In this document: positions 8,698 through 17,038 of the stretch, piece by piece
Position numbering within the stretch: position 1 is the stretch's first letter
Layout: the number at the start of each line of letters is the position of its first letter
Source of the DNA: Corynebacterium pollutisoli
GTDB lineage: Bacteria > Actinomycetota > Actinomycetes > Mycobacteriales > Mycobacteriaceae
Length of the DNA stretch: 64,000 nt
NCBI RefSeq assembly: GCF_900177745.1
Contig: NZ_FXAR01000001.1
Span: forward strand, 372,001-436,000
Direction of reading: 5' to 3'
Notes under the pieces: model-generated
Seen by the model: only the letters and a program-made list of their open reading frames with translations
Told to the model about the DNA's origin: nothing
The model's database searches: none
Translations under genes and position numbers: made by a program

Positions 8698-9914
8698 GCA
8701 ACGAAGTGAAGAAGAACTACACCAAGCAGGAACTCAACGCGATGAGCAACGACGAGCTCGCGCGTCTGGGTACCGAGCTGGACGACGTGACCGTCGCCTT
8801 CCGCAAGGAGCGCTTCCCGGTCGCCAACGATCCGGCCGAGAAGCGTGCCGCACGCGCGGTCATGATCTGGCTGATCGTCGGCATCATCGCCGCGATCGCC
8901 TTCCTCGGCGTCTACATCTTCTGGCCGTGGGAGTTCAAGAACCTGGGCGAGGAGGGCCACCTGTGGCACACCTTCTACACCCCGGCTCTGGGTCTTACCT
9001 CCGGTATCTCCATCATCGCCCTGGGCATCGCGGTGGTCCTCTACGTGAAGACCATCATCCCCGAGGAGATCTCGGTGCAGCGTCGCCACGACGGCCCCTC
9101 CTCTGAGGTTGACCGTCGTACCCTGACCGCTCTGCTCAACGACTCCTGGGAGACCTCGACCCTCGGCCGCCGCAAGGCACTGCAGGGTCTGCTCGGCGGC
9201 GCCGGCATCCTCTTCGGTCTCATCGTCGTCGCCCCGCTGGGCGGCATGATCAAGAACCCGTGGAAGAAGGGCGAGCTGGGCATCATGGGTGACGGCACCC
9301 TGTGGACCTCCGGCTGGACCCTCCACGAGAACGGCGTCAAGCTGTACCTCGCCCGCGACACCGGCGCCATCGCCGAGGAGCACACCGGCGACACCGGCAC
9401 CCACTGGACCACCACCGGCGTCTCCCGCCTCGTCCGCGTCCGTCCCGAGGATCTGGACGCCGGCGGCATGGAGACCGTGTACCCGCTGCCGGAGGAGTAC
9501 GTCAACGACGGCGAGCAGTACAACCCGGAGCGCGACGTCTACGTCGAGCAGATGCACTCCGTCCATGGTCCGCGTAACCCCGTCATGCTGATCCGCCTGC
9601 GTTCCTCCGATGCCGAGAAGGCCATCGAGCGTGAGGGCCAGGAGGACTTCCACTACGGCGACTACTACGCATACTCGAAGATCTGCACCCACATCGCCTG
9701 CCCGACCTCTCTGTACGAGGCTCAGACCAACCGCATTCTGTGCCCGTGCCACCAGTCGCAGTTCGACGCACTGCAGTACGGCAAGCCGGTCTTCGGCCCG
9801 GCCGCCCGTGCACTGCCGCAGCTGCCGATCACGGTTGACGAAGAGGGTTACCTCATCGCCAAGGGCAACTTCATCGAGCCCGTTGGCCCTGCATTCTGGG
9901 AGCGTAAGTCCTAA
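8694..9914 (+). CDS. qcrA: Rieske iron-sulfur subunit of the bcc complex
   Basis: A 406-residue actinobacterial Rieske protein with three membrane helices (about residues 60-80, 100-120 and 165-185) instead of the single helix seen elsewhere. The 2Fe-2S ligands lie in CTHIAC and CPCHQS near residues 335-357. The subunit takes electrons from menaquinol to haem c1. The ATG at 8694 overlaps the qcrC stop and is chosen over a longer in-frame start inside qcrC. The last base of its TAA is the first base of the qcrB ATG. Confidence 0.96.
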   Translation: MSNEVKKNYTKQELNAMSNDELARLGTELDDVTVAFRKERFPVANDPAEKRAARAVMIWLIVGIIAAIAFLGVYIFWPWEFKNLGEEGHLWHTFYTPALGLTSGISIIALGIAVVLYVKTIIPEEISVQRRHDGPSSEVDRRTLTALLNDSWETSTLGRRKALQGLLGGAGILFGLIVVAPLGGMIKNPWKKGELGIMGDGTLWTSGWTLHENGVKLYLARDTGAIAEEHTGDTGTHWTTTGVSRLVRVRPEDLDAGGMETVYPLPEEYVNDGEQYNPERDVYVEQMHSVHGPRNPVMLIRLRSSDAEKAIEREGQEDFHYGDYYAYSKICTHIACPTSLYEAQTNRILCPCHQSQFDALQYGKPVFGPAARALPQLPITVDEEGYLIAKGNFIEPVGPAFWERKS

Positions 9915-11542
9915 TGAGCAACAAGCTGGCACAAGCTGCCGACAACATTGATTCGCGCTACACCGCGTCCGGTCTGCTGCGTCCGCAGCTGAACAAGGTC
10001 TTCCCGACCCACTGGTCCTTCATGCTCGGTGAGATGGCTCTCTACAGCTTCATCATCCTGCTGCTGACCGGTGTCTACCTGGCGCTGTTCTTTGACCCGT
10101 CCATCACCAAGGTGATCTATGACGGCGGCTACCTGCCGCTCAACGGTGTCGAAATGTCCCGTGCCTACGCAACCGCACTGGACATCTCCTTCGAGGTCCG
10201 CGGTGGACTCTTCGTCCGCCAGATGCACCACTGGGCCGCCCTGATGTTCATGATGGCCATGGTCGCGCACATGCTGCGTGTCTTCTTCACCGGTGCGTTC
10301 CGACGCCCGCGTGAGGCCAACTGGATCATCGGCTGCACCCTGATCATCCTGGGCATGGCCGAGGGCTTCATGGGTTACTCCCTCCCGGATGACCTGCTCT
10401 CCGGCGTCGGCCTCCGCATCATGTCCGCCATCATCCTGGGTCTGCCGATCATCGGCACCTGGCTGCACTGGCTGATCTTCGGCGGCGACTTCCCGTCCGA
10501 CCTCATGCTCGACCGTTTCTACATCGCCCACGTGCTCATCCTGCCGGGTATCATCCTCGGCCTGATCGCCGCTCACCTGGCGCTGGTCTGGTACCAGAAG
10601 CACACCCAGTTCCCGGGTGCCGGCCGCACCGAGAACAACGTCGTCGGCGTCCGCATCATGCCGGTCTTCGCCACCAAGGCCATCGGCTACGGCCTGCTGA
10701 CCGCTGGTGTCCTGGCCCTCATGTCCGGCCTGACCACCATCAACGCGATCTGGAACATCGGCCCCTACAACCCGTCGCAGGTCTCCGCAGGTTCCCAGCC
10801 TGACGTCTACATGCTGTGGACTGACGGTGTCGCCCGTGTCATGCCGGCGTGGGAGCTCTACCTGGGCAACTACACCATCCCGTCCGCGTTCTGGGTCGCC
10901 CTGGTCTGTGGTCTCATGGTCGTCCTGCTGTTCGCCTACCCGTGGATCGAGAAGAACGCCACCGGCGACGACGCTCACCACAACCTGCTGCAGCGTCCGC
11001 GTGACGTTCCGGTCCGTACCGGCATCGGCGCCATGGCCATCACCTTCTTCCTGCTGGTGACCATCTCCGGTGGTAACGACCACGTCGCCCACTTCTTCCA
11101 GATCTCCCTGAACGCGATGACCTGGGTCGGTCGTATCGGTGTCATCATCCTGCCGCCGATCGCCTACTTCATCACCCACCGCATCTGTGTCGGCCTGCAG
11201 CGCTCTGACCGCGCTGTCCTCGAGCACGGCATCGAGACCGGTGTCATCAAGCAGATGCCGAACGGTGCGTTCGTCGAGATCCACCAGCCGCTGGGCCCGG
11301 TCGACGAGCACGGCCACCCGGTCCCGCTCGCATACGCCGGTGCTTCCGTCCCGAAGCGTATGAACCAGCTGGGCTTCGCGGACCGCATCTCCCGCGGCTC
11401 CCTCATCAAGGCCGACGACCAGCGTTTCACCGACGCCGCTGTCGACACCGCTCACGCCAACCACCGTGAAGAGGCCGCGATGCTGGAGAACCTCAACGAG
11501 GCCAACCGCTCCAAGGACCGCGAGTCCGGATACCTGGACTAA
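9914..11542 (+). CDS. qcrB: Cytochrome b subunit of the bcc complex
   Basis: A 542-residue cytochrome b that holds the two b haems and both quinone sites. Paired haem-ligand histidines are visible in [22 protein letters not shown] and in [10 protein letters not shown] with [10 protein letters not shown]. Eight or more hydrophobic helices are present. The charged C-terminal extension of about 120 residues (from [18 protein letters not shown]) is typical of actinobacterial QcrB and reaches the cytoplasm. It is translationally coupled to qcrA and followed by a strong hairpin terminator. The family is the target of Q203-type inhibitors in mycobacteria. Confidence 0.96.
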   Translation: MSNKLAQAADNIDSRYTASGLLRPQLNKVFPTHWSFMLGEMALYSFIILLLTGVYLALFFDPSITKVIYDGGYLPLNGVEMSRAYATALDISFEVRGGLFVRQMHHWAALMFMMAMVAHMLRVFFTGAFRRPREANWIIGCTLIILGMAEGFMGYSLPDDLLSGVGLRIMSAIILGLPIIGTWLHWLIFGGDFPSDLMLDRFYIAHVLILPGIILGLIAAHLALVWYQKHTQFPGAGRTENNVVGVRIMPVFATKAIGYGLLTAGVLALMSGLTTINAIWNIGPYNPSQVSAGSQPDVYMLWTDGVARVMPAWELYLGNYTIPSAFWVALVCGLMVVLLFAYPWIEKNATGDDAHHNLLQRPRDVPVRTGIGAMAITFFLLVTISGGNDHVAHFFQISLNAMTWVGRIGVIILPPIAYFITHRICVGLQRSDRAVLEHGIETGVIKQMPNGAFVEIHQPLGPVDEHGHPVPLAYAGASVPKRMNQLGFADRISRGSLIKADDQRFTDAAVDTAHANHREEAAMLENLNEANRSKDRESGYLD

Positions 11543-11576
11543 GGTCCACCTGCAGTCACCACTGCGCTCACGAGTA

Positions 11577-11616
11577 GAGACCCTGTCTTCCCGATACCTG
11601 GGGGAGGCAGGGTCTC
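11577..11616 (+). terminator. Terminator after qcrB
   Basis: A long imperfect stem, GAGACCCTGTCTTCC at 11577-11591 and GGAGGCAGGGTCTC at 11603-11616, forms about 13 pairs including G-U pairs. It closes the ctaE-qcrCAB operon. Confidence 0.75.
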
Positions 11617-12221
11617 CTCGTTGTCGACACCACGGACGTATATAGAGGGGGGAATCAGGCGGTGCCGCGTCTGCGGCATCGCAGACCCTGCGGGGCCCCT
11701 GCCCACCTGCCGCGCGTCTGAGGGCCGCAGGGGCCTGCCAGGGCCTCCTGGCGGCATCCCGTATACCCTGGCGGGTGTCGGAGCAGCGAAAGCCCGGTGG
11801 TTATATAAGAGGAACGATGACGTTCCGGGATCGCCGGGCAGCCTCCGGGGCGTGTTACTTGTGTGATTGTTGGGCCATAAGGGGCACCTCGTTTCCTCAT
11901 GTGGGGCAAATCACTGCGGGGTCACGATGTGGTGGGCGACGCGTTCCGGGCCCGGGAAAACGTCAGATGTCGGGGTGTGTCCCTAGGGGGCATCGCCCAA
12001 GGTCAGCGGGTCATATGGCGGGAGATTGACAGCTGATTTGTCCCCAATCCTGTTCGGCCGGTTCAGGGCCGCTCGAGACATGGTTTGTCGATAACGGGTT
12101 GATAACGGCGACACGCCAGGAGCGATCGTTGGACAAGTTTCGTTGTTGTTTCGTAACCTGTTCGAGACATTGCGGGGCTTCCCGATGAAGCCGCCGAATG
12201 ACTGAACTGAAAATAATGCCG
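11617..12221. other. Structured intergenic region before the NlpC/P60 gene (no gene called)
   Basis: No open frame here has core-gene composition. The left part has two TATATA-type boxes (11639-11644 and about 11811-11817) that flank a run of GC-rich hairpins, including perfect ones at 11669-11686 and 11737-11752. The right part holds two 8-base direct repeats with 3-base spacers that resemble MtrA sites, and a GlxR-like sequence TGTGG-N6-TCACT at 11900-11915. See the findings for details. Confidence 0.55.
12090..12156. promoter_or_regulatory. Candidate MtrA binding region upstream of the NlpC/P60 gene
   Basis: Two direct repeats fit the loose corynebacterial MtrA motif of an 8-base repeat with a 3-base spacer: GATAACGG-GTT-GATAACGG at 12090-12108 and TTTCGTTG-TTG-TTTCGTAA at 12138-12156. 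nlpC is a known MtrA target in C. glutamicum. The first repeat is perfect. Binding is inferred. Confidence 0.45.
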
Positions 12222-12362
12222 AATCCCCGTCAGGGGAGCCGGGGAACCACACAGAGTTCTCTGGGGTGAATCCTCCGCTAGAGCGTCGCTACGACGTGGA
12301 GTGGGGGAGGGAAGCTTCCGAAGATCCCAACCCGACAGCTAACTCGGTAGGCACAAGGAAGA
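12222..12362 (+). ncRNA. ydaO-type c-di-AMP riboswitch
   Basis: The leader of the NlpC/P60 gene carries the conserved blocks of the ydaO/yuaA family in order: GGGGAACCA at 12241-12249, GGGGTGAATC near 12263-12272, GGGAAGCTTCCGAAGATC near 12309-12326, then CCCGACAGCTAAC and CGGTAGGC near 12331-12352. These riboswitches bind cyclic di-AMP, and in actinobacteria they commonly precede cell-wall hydrolase genes. An AATAAT -10-like element lies at 12212-12217. The gene starts 15 bases after the last block. Ligand-bound riboswitches of this class usually lower expression. Confidence 0.88.
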
Positions 12363-12377
12363 TCTGGAGAAACATTC

Positions 12378-13001
12378 GTGGCTCAGCACCGTCGCCTCAA
12401 CAAGACCGCTACCCGTCGTATCGCAGCCGCCTCCGCGGTTGTCATGGGTACCACCGTCCTCGCCCCGGGCGTTGCCAACGCCGTTGAGGTCACCATCCCG
12501 AACACCAACATCTCTGTGAATGTTCCGGGCCTGGAGAACGTCCCGAACGTGGAGCAGTTCATCCCCGCCACCCCGGCTGCCCCGGCAGTCCAGGAGGTCA
12601 ACAACTACGTGGCCAACGTCGCCGCACAGGCTCCGGCCGCTGCACCGGCCGCCTCCTCCCAGGGTCAGGCCATCGCCAACGCCGTGCGTTCCAAGATCGG
12701 CGCTCCGTACGCCTGGGGCGCCACCGGCCCGTCCGCCTTCGACTGCTCCGGCCTGACCACCTGGGCCTACCAGCAGGTCGGCAAGTCCATCCCGCGTACC
12801 TCCCAGGCTCAGGCGGCCCAGGGCCAGCGCGTCCCGCTGGACCAGCTTCAGCCGGGTGACATCATCGCCTACTACGGCGGTGCCACCCACGTCGGCATCT
12901 ACGTCGGCAACGGCATGATCGTCGACGCCCTCAACTCCGGCACCCCGGTCGGCGAGCGTCCGCTGCACTTCCAGCCGATCCACTCCGCCGTCCGCTTCTA
13001 A
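12378..13001 (+). CDS. Secreted NlpC/P60 peptidoglycan hydrolase
   Basis: A 207-residue secreted endopeptidase that cuts peptide stems of peptidoglycan. A signal peptide spans about residues 1-37 (NKTATRRIAAASAVVMG to GVANAVE). A Pro/Ala-rich linker follows, then the NlpC/P60 domain from about residue 95. The catalytic Cys is in FDCSGLTTWAYQQ and the His in ATHVGIYVG. The GTG at 12378 has GGAGA eight bases upstream. It lies behind a c-di-AMP riboswitch and candidate MtrA repeats, so wall hydrolysis appears tied to osmotic or turgor signals. It corresponds in position to C. glutamicum nlpC (cg2402); I leave the symbol blank. Confidence 0.92.
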   Translation: MAQHRRLNKTATRRIAAASAVVMGTTVLAPGVANAVEVTIPNTNISVNVPGLENVPNVEQFIPATPAAPAVQEVNNYVANVAAQAPAAAPAASSQGQAIANAVRSKIGAPYAWGATGPSAFDCSGLTTWAYQQVGKSIPRTSQAQAAQGQRVPLDQLQPGDIIAYYGGATHVGIYVGNGMIVDALNSGTPVGERPLHFQPIHSAVRF

Positions 13002-13018
13002 GCGCGACCGCCTGCCAC

Positions 13019-13052
13019 CAGCCCGATCCCGGCCTTTCGCCGGGGCGGGCTG
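13019..13052 (+). terminator. Terminator after the first NlpC/P60 gene
   Basis: A nested hairpin: outer arms CAGCCCG at 13019-13025 and CGGGCTG at 13046-13052, inner arms CCGGC and GCCGG, with a CTTTC loop. Confidence 0.7.
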
Positions 13053-13183
13053 ATCGCATTTCCGGGCTCTCCGGCACCACGGGTCACAGCGGTCACGACA
13101 TTGGTCCAGGTTGTTTACTCAGTTGTTGTTAAGGGTCTATAGTGGTCCGTGGCAATCACCGGCCATCGTTTCGTTATGAAAGA

Positions 13184-14197
13184 GTGACCTTGCGTTTCTT
13201 TCCCGGCATCCGTCTCAGCGCCGCCACCGTTCTCGGCACCGCCCTCATCACGGGCGGACTGACCGCCCCCCACGCCACCGCCGAGGACGTGGAGGCCCTC
13301 ATCGCCGACATGGAGGTGGTCTCCCACGAGGCCACCGCCAAGAGCGAGGAGGTCAAGCAGCTCGAGGTGGAGATCGAGGAGGGGCAGGGCCGGATCGACG
13401 GATTCAAGCAGCAGGCCGACCGGGCCCGCGAACGGGCTCAGGGAGCCCAGGCCGCCCAGCGGGACTTCCAGCACGACGTCAACGATCTCGCCGGCGCGAA
13501 GTACCGCAGCCTCATGGTCGACCCGGTCACCAACGCCATCGCCGCCGCCAACCCGCAGAACGCCATCGACCGCGCCGCCTACCTGGGCACGCTGACCCGG
13601 AACACCGAGCGGGCCGTCGATAAGCTCGCGGCAGCGACCGCCGAGGCCGGCCGGGCGCACACCGACGCCTCCCGCATCGTGGCGGAGGCTAATTTCCAGC
13701 AGTCCCAGCTGGAGAAGCAGCACCGGGTGCTGGCCGCGGAGCAGGATGAGCTGCAGAACCGCATCCGGGAGATCGAGGAGCAGGTCGCCGCGCTCGACGA
13801 GGCCGCCCGCGCCCTGTGGGAGAACAAGAACAACCCGCTCGCCCCGATCTCGCTCACCGGGGAGGGGGCCGTGGGTGCCGCGCTGAGCAAGCTCGGCTCC
13901 CCGTACGGCTGGGGCGCGACCGGCCCGAACCAGTTCGACTGCTCGGGCCTCATGGTGTGGGCCTACCAGCAGCAGGGCAAGACGATCCCGCGGACCTCGC
14001 AGGCCCAGCTGGCCGGCGGCACCCCGGTGTCCCGCGCGGACCTGCAGCCGGGCGACATCGTCGGCTACTACCCGGGTGTGACGCACGTGGGCATGTACAT
14101 CGGTAACGGTCAGCTCGTCCACGCCTCCGATTACGGCATCCCGGTGCAGGTCGTCTCCGTGGACTCCATGCCGTGGGCGGGCGCGGTCCGCTACTAG
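13184..14197 (+). CDS. Secreted NlpC/P60 hydrolase with coiled-coil region (RipA type)
   Basis: A 337-residue secreted protein. The signal peptide ends near HATA-ED (about residue 34). Residues about 35-220 are predicted long helices rich in Glu, Gln and Ala, the coiled-coil regulatory arm seen in RipA and Cg2401-type hydrolases. The C-terminal NlpC/P60 domain (about residues 225-337) has Cys in FDCSGLMVWAYQQ and His in VTHVGMYIG. GTG 13184 gives a normal signal peptide; a TTG at 13190 is nearly as good, since AAAGAG lies closer to its ideal spacing. A TATAGT -10 lies at 13138-13143. Such proteins separate daughter cells and are activated by partners or proteolysis. Confidence 0.92.
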   Translation: MTLRFFPGIRLSAATVLGTALITGGLTAPHATAEDVEALIADMEVVSHEATAKSEEVKQLEVEIEEGQGRIDGFKQQADRARERAQGAQAAQRDFQHDVNDLAGAKYRSLMVDPVTNAIAAANPQNAIDRAAYLGTLTRNTERAVDKLAAATAEAGRAHTDASRIVAEANFQQSQLEKQHRVLAAEQDELQNRIREIEEQVAALDEAARALWENKNNPLAPISLTGEGAVGAALSKLGSPYGWGATGPNQFDCSGLMVWAYQQQGKTIPRTSQAQLAGGTPVSRADLQPGDIVGYYPGVTHVGMYIGNGQLVHASDYGIPVQVVSVDSMPWAGAVRY

Positions 14198-14203
14198 TAC
14201 CAT
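14198..14203 (+). promoter_or_regulatory. Candidate -10 of a leaderless pimB promoter
   Basis: TACCAT ends seven bases before the pimB ATG, and no Shine-Dalgarno sequence is present. This matches the TANNNT-to-start spacing seen at other leaderless genes in the window. Confidence 0.35.
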
Positions 14204-14210
14204 TCGGCAC

Positions 14211-15299
14211 ATGCCCCGGATTCTGCTGGTCACCAATGACTTCCCGCCCACGGTGGGAGGCATCCAGTCCTACCTCCGGGATTTCCTGGCCACCCTGGAT
14301 CCGCAGGAGGTCGTCGTCTTCGCCTCGACGCAGGACCGCGCCGCGGCCGCGGACCACGACGCCGCGCTGCCGTACCGGGTCATCCGCTGGCCCCGCCACG
14401 TCATGCTGCCCACCCCCTCCACCGCGGAGGCGATGAGCCAGATCATCCGGGAACTCGACATCGACACCGTGTGGTTCGGTGCCGCCGCCCCGCTGGCGCT
14501 CATGTCCGCCGCCGCCCGCCGCGCCGGCGCCCGCCGCATCATCGCCAGCACCCACGGGCACGAGGTCGGCTGGTCGATGCTGCCCGGTGCCCGCCGGGTG
14601 CTGCGACGTATCGGCGACAACGCCGATGTGGTCACCTACATCTCCGACTACACGCTGCGCCGCTTCCGCCGCGCTTTCGGCCCGCACCCGCAGTTCCGGC
14701 ACCTGCCCTCGGGAGTCGACACCGACTGGTTCCGCCCCGCCGACCGTCCCGCCGGCCCGCCGACCGTCATCTGCGTCTCCCGGCTCGTACCCCGTAAGGG
14801 CCAGGACATGCTGCTGCGCGTGTGGCCGCGGATCCTCGACCGCCACCCGGACGCCCGTCTCCGGATCGTCGGCTCGGGCTCCTACGAGAACACCCTCCGG
14901 CAGCTGGCCGCCCCGCTGGGCGACGCCGTCGAGTTCACCGGCCCCCTGTCCACCACCGCCCTGCGCGATGCTCTGGCGGCCGCCGACGTCTTCGCCATGC
15001 CCGCCCGCACCCGCGGTAAGGGGCTCGACGTCGAGGGCCTCGGCATCGTCTACCTCGAGGCGCAGGCGTGCGGCATCCCCGTCATCGCCGGAGACTCCGG
15101 TGGTGCCCCGGAGACCGTCACCCCCGAGACCGGCATCGTCGTCGACGGCCGCCGCGAGGACGAGCTCGCCACCGCGCTGCTCACGCTTCTCGACGACCCG
15201 CAGCTCGCCGCGGACATGGGGCAGGCGGGGCGTCGCTACGCGCGGACCGAATGGTCCTGGGACATCATGGGCGCGCGGCTGCGGGATATACTCCGATAG
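14211..15299 (+). CDS. pimB: Phosphatidylinositol monomannoside alpha-1,6-mannosyltransferase PimB'
   Basis: A 362-residue GT-B fold glycosyltransferase of family GT4. The N-terminal TNDFPPTVGGIQSYL motif contains the Gly-rich acceptor loop. The donor-site motif RLVPRKGQDMLLRVWP is near residue 190, and the GT4 EX7E signature is near residue 285 (EGLGIVYLEAQACGIPVIAG). The enzyme transfers mannose from GDP-mannose to PIM1, giving PIM2, the anchor of lipomannan, at the cytoplasmic membrane face. glk follows without a gap. The mannolipid genes mptC and mptA lie downstream in the same region, in keeping with this role. The symbol rests on synteny with C. glutamicum cg2400. Confidence 0.9.
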   Translation: MPRILLVTNDFPPTVGGIQSYLRDFLATLDPQEVVVFASTQDRAAAADHDAALPYRVIRWPRHVMLPTPSTAEAMSQIIRELDIDTVWFGAAAPLALMSAAARRAGARRIIASTHGHEVGWSMLPGARRVLRRIGDNADVVTYISDYTLRRFRRAFGPHPQFRHLPSGVDTDWFRPADRPAGPPTVICVSRLVPRKGQDMLLRVWPRILDRHPDARLRIVGSGSYENTLRQLAAPLGDAVEFTGPLSTTALRDALAAADVFAMPARTRGKGLDVEGLGIVYLEAQACGIPVIAGDSGGAPETVTPETGIVVDGRREDELATALLTLLDDPQLAADMGQAGRRYARTEWSWDIMGARLRDILR

Positions 15300-16190
15300 A
15301 TGAACACGGTGGGTTTCGACATCGGGGGGACGCAGTGCCGGGCCGCCCTCGTGACGGAGAGCGGCGAGATCCTCGAGCAGCGGTCCGTGCCCACCCCGCG
15401 CACGGCCGACGCGCTCGAGGACACCATCGCCGCCCTCGTCGATGAGCTGCGCCCGCACGAGCCGGGCGCGGTGGGCCTGGCGGTCGCCGGCTTCCTCGAC
15501 CCGCAACGCGAGATCGTGCGGTTCGCCCCGCACCTGCCCTGGCGGGACACCCCCGTGCGCGCCCGGCTGCAGGAGCGGCTCGGCCTGCCGGTGGCCATGG
15601 AGCACGACGCCAACTCCGCCGCGTGGGGCGAGTACCGCTTCGGATCGGCACAGGGAGCGGGGACGTGGGTGTTCTTCACCGTCGGCACCGGGATCGGGGC
15701 GGCCCTCATGATCGACGGCCGGATCTTCCGCGGCGCCTTCGGCACGGCCCCCGAGTTCGGTCACCTCACCGTCGTCCCGGACGGCCGCCGGTGTGCCTGC
15801 GGCAAGCGCGGCTGCCTGGAGCGCTACGCCTCCGGCACGGCGCTGGCGGACACCGCTCAGGCCCACGGCATGCCCCCGGGGCTGAGCGGCCATGCCATCA
15901 TGAGCGTCGCCCGCGGCGGTGATGAGCGGGCCCGCGCGGTGCTCGCGGATTTCGCCGGCTGGCTGGGGCAGGGGCTGAGCATCGTGGCGGATGTCCTCGA
16001 CCCGGAACTCATCGTGCTGGGCGGGGGAGTGGCGGCCGACGCCGACCTCTTCCTCGCCGGTGCCGTCGAGAAAATGGGCCGGTCCATTGTGGGGGCGGGA
16101 CATCGCCGTCTCCCGGTCGTGGGAACCGCTGAACTGGGGGCGAACGCGGGTATGATCGGCGTGTCCGATCTCGCGCGCACCGAAACTTAA
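15300..16190 (+). CDS. glk: ROK-family glucokinase
   Basis: A 296-residue ROK sugar kinase that phosphorylates glucose to glucose-6-phosphate. The ATP-binding FDIGGT is at residues 5-10. The catalytic Asp lies in EHDANSAAWGEY near residue 103, and the Zn-binding motif CACGKRGCLE near residue 163 supplies the usual three cysteines. It is slightly shorter than the 320-residue norm. ATG 15300 follows the pimB stop directly, so translation is probably coupled. C. glutamicum has glk (cg2399) in this position. Specificity for glucose over another sugar is inferred. Confidence 0.88.
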   Translation: MNTVGFDIGGTQCRAALVTESGEILEQRSVPTPRTADALEDTIAALVDELRPHEPGAVGLAVAGFLDPQREIVRFAPHLPWRDTPVRARLQERLGLPVAMEHDANSAAWGEYRFGSAQGAGTWVFFTVGTGIGAALMIDGRIFRGAFGTAPEFGHLTVVPDGRRCACGKRGCLERYASGTALADTAQAHGMPPGLSGHAIMSVARGGDERARAVLADFAGWLGQGLSIVADVLDPELIVLGGGVAADADLFLAGAVEKMGRSIVGAGHRRLPVVGTAELGANAGMIGVSDLARTET

Positions 16191-16204
16191 AGGGGAGAAG
16201 TCCG

Positions 16205-16945
16205 ATGGAAAAGAAGTGGTACTGGCTGTACAAGAACGTCCTCATCGGCCCGTTCCTGCGCGTCTGGAACCGCCCGACCATCGAGGGCATCGAGCACATC
16301 CCGGCGGAGGGCTCGGCGATCATCGCCTCCACCCACCAGGCCGTCATGGACTCCTTCTTCTTCCCCGCGCTGAGCCCGCGCAACATCACCTTCCCGGCGA
16401 AGTCGGAGTACTTCACCGCCCCCGGCCTCATCGGCCGCCTGCAGAAGTGGTTCTTCACCTCCATCGGCCAGATCCCGGTCGAGCGCGGCGCCGCCAACGC
16501 CGGTGACGCCACCCTCGCCGCCGCCCGCACCGTCCTCGACCGGGGCGACGTACTGGGCATCTACCCGGAGGGCACCCGCTCCCCGGACGGGCGCATCTAC
16601 AAGGGACGCACCGGCATGGCGCGTATCGCCCTGGCCACCGACGCCCCCATCGTCCCGCTGGCCATGATCGGCTCCCGCGATGCCAACCCCATCGGCACGT
16701 GGATCCCGCGCCCGCGCAAGGTGCGCATGAAGGTGGGCGAGCCGATCGACGGCCGCGCCTACGTCGAGTCCCTGGGCATCGACCCGGATTCCCGCGAGGC
16801 GGCCCGCCCGCTCACCGACCATGTCATGGCCGTGCTCACCGAGCTGTCCGGCCAGCCGTACGTGGACATGTACGCCTCCGAGGTCAAGGAGTCCCTCGCC
16901 GCCGGCCGCGGATGGCCGCAGGGCGCTGAGCCGACTCTTGGCTGA
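16205..16945 (+). CDS. plsC: 1-acyl-sn-glycerol-3-phosphate acyltransferase
   Basis: A 246-residue PlsC-family acyltransferase that makes phosphatidic acid. The HX4D catalytic motif is STHQAVMDSFF near residue 41, and the acceptor-phosphate motif is YPEGTRSPDG near residue 122. The ATG at 16205 follows AAGGGGAGAAG. It is the last gene of pimB-glk-plsC. The substrate (lysophosphatidate versus another lysolipid) cannot be read from sequence. Confidence 0.9.
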   Translation: MEKKWYWLYKNVLIGPFLRVWNRPTIEGIEHIPAEGSAIIASTHQAVMDSFFFPALSPRNITFPAKSEYFTAPGLIGRLQKWFFTSIGQIPVERGAANAGDATLAAARTVLDRGDVLGIYPEGTRSPDGRIYKGRTGMARIALATDAPIVPLAMIGSRDANPIGTWIPRPRKVRMKVGEPIDGRAYVESLGIDPDSREAARPLTDHVMAVLTELSGQPYVDMYASEVKESLAAGRGWPQGAEPTLG

Positions 16946-16998
16946 TTGCCAGGCGATCTCTATACTTGACCACTGGACTGTGCCGGAGCTCTCCGGCA
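16938..16998 (+). promoter_or_regulatory. Promoter and leader hairpin of the acyltransferase gene
   Basis: TTGGCT at 16938-16943 and TATACT at 16961-16966 are spaced by 17 bases, close to the sigma-A consensus. The predicted leader begins near 16973 and contains a perfect small hairpin (TGCCGGA, loop GCTC, TCCGGCA at 16981-16998) before the ribosome-binding site. Confidence 0.6.
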
Positions 16999-17038
16999 GG
17001 TAAGTATCAGGCTGCGCGTACGGGATGAGGTGAGACGC

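Noticed and set aside
11775..12029. A small Cys-rich open frame (70 codons from ATG 11817) with AAGAGGA before it
   Set aside because: Codon use includes ATA, AGG and TGT unlike neighbouring genes, it overlaps the structured region, and no homologue is recognisable. It remains a possibility only if a transcript and peptide are found.
14173..15303. Alternative plus-strand frames over pimB
   Set aside because: They are Pro/Ala/Arg/Ser-rich shadows of the real GT4 gene and carry no motif.
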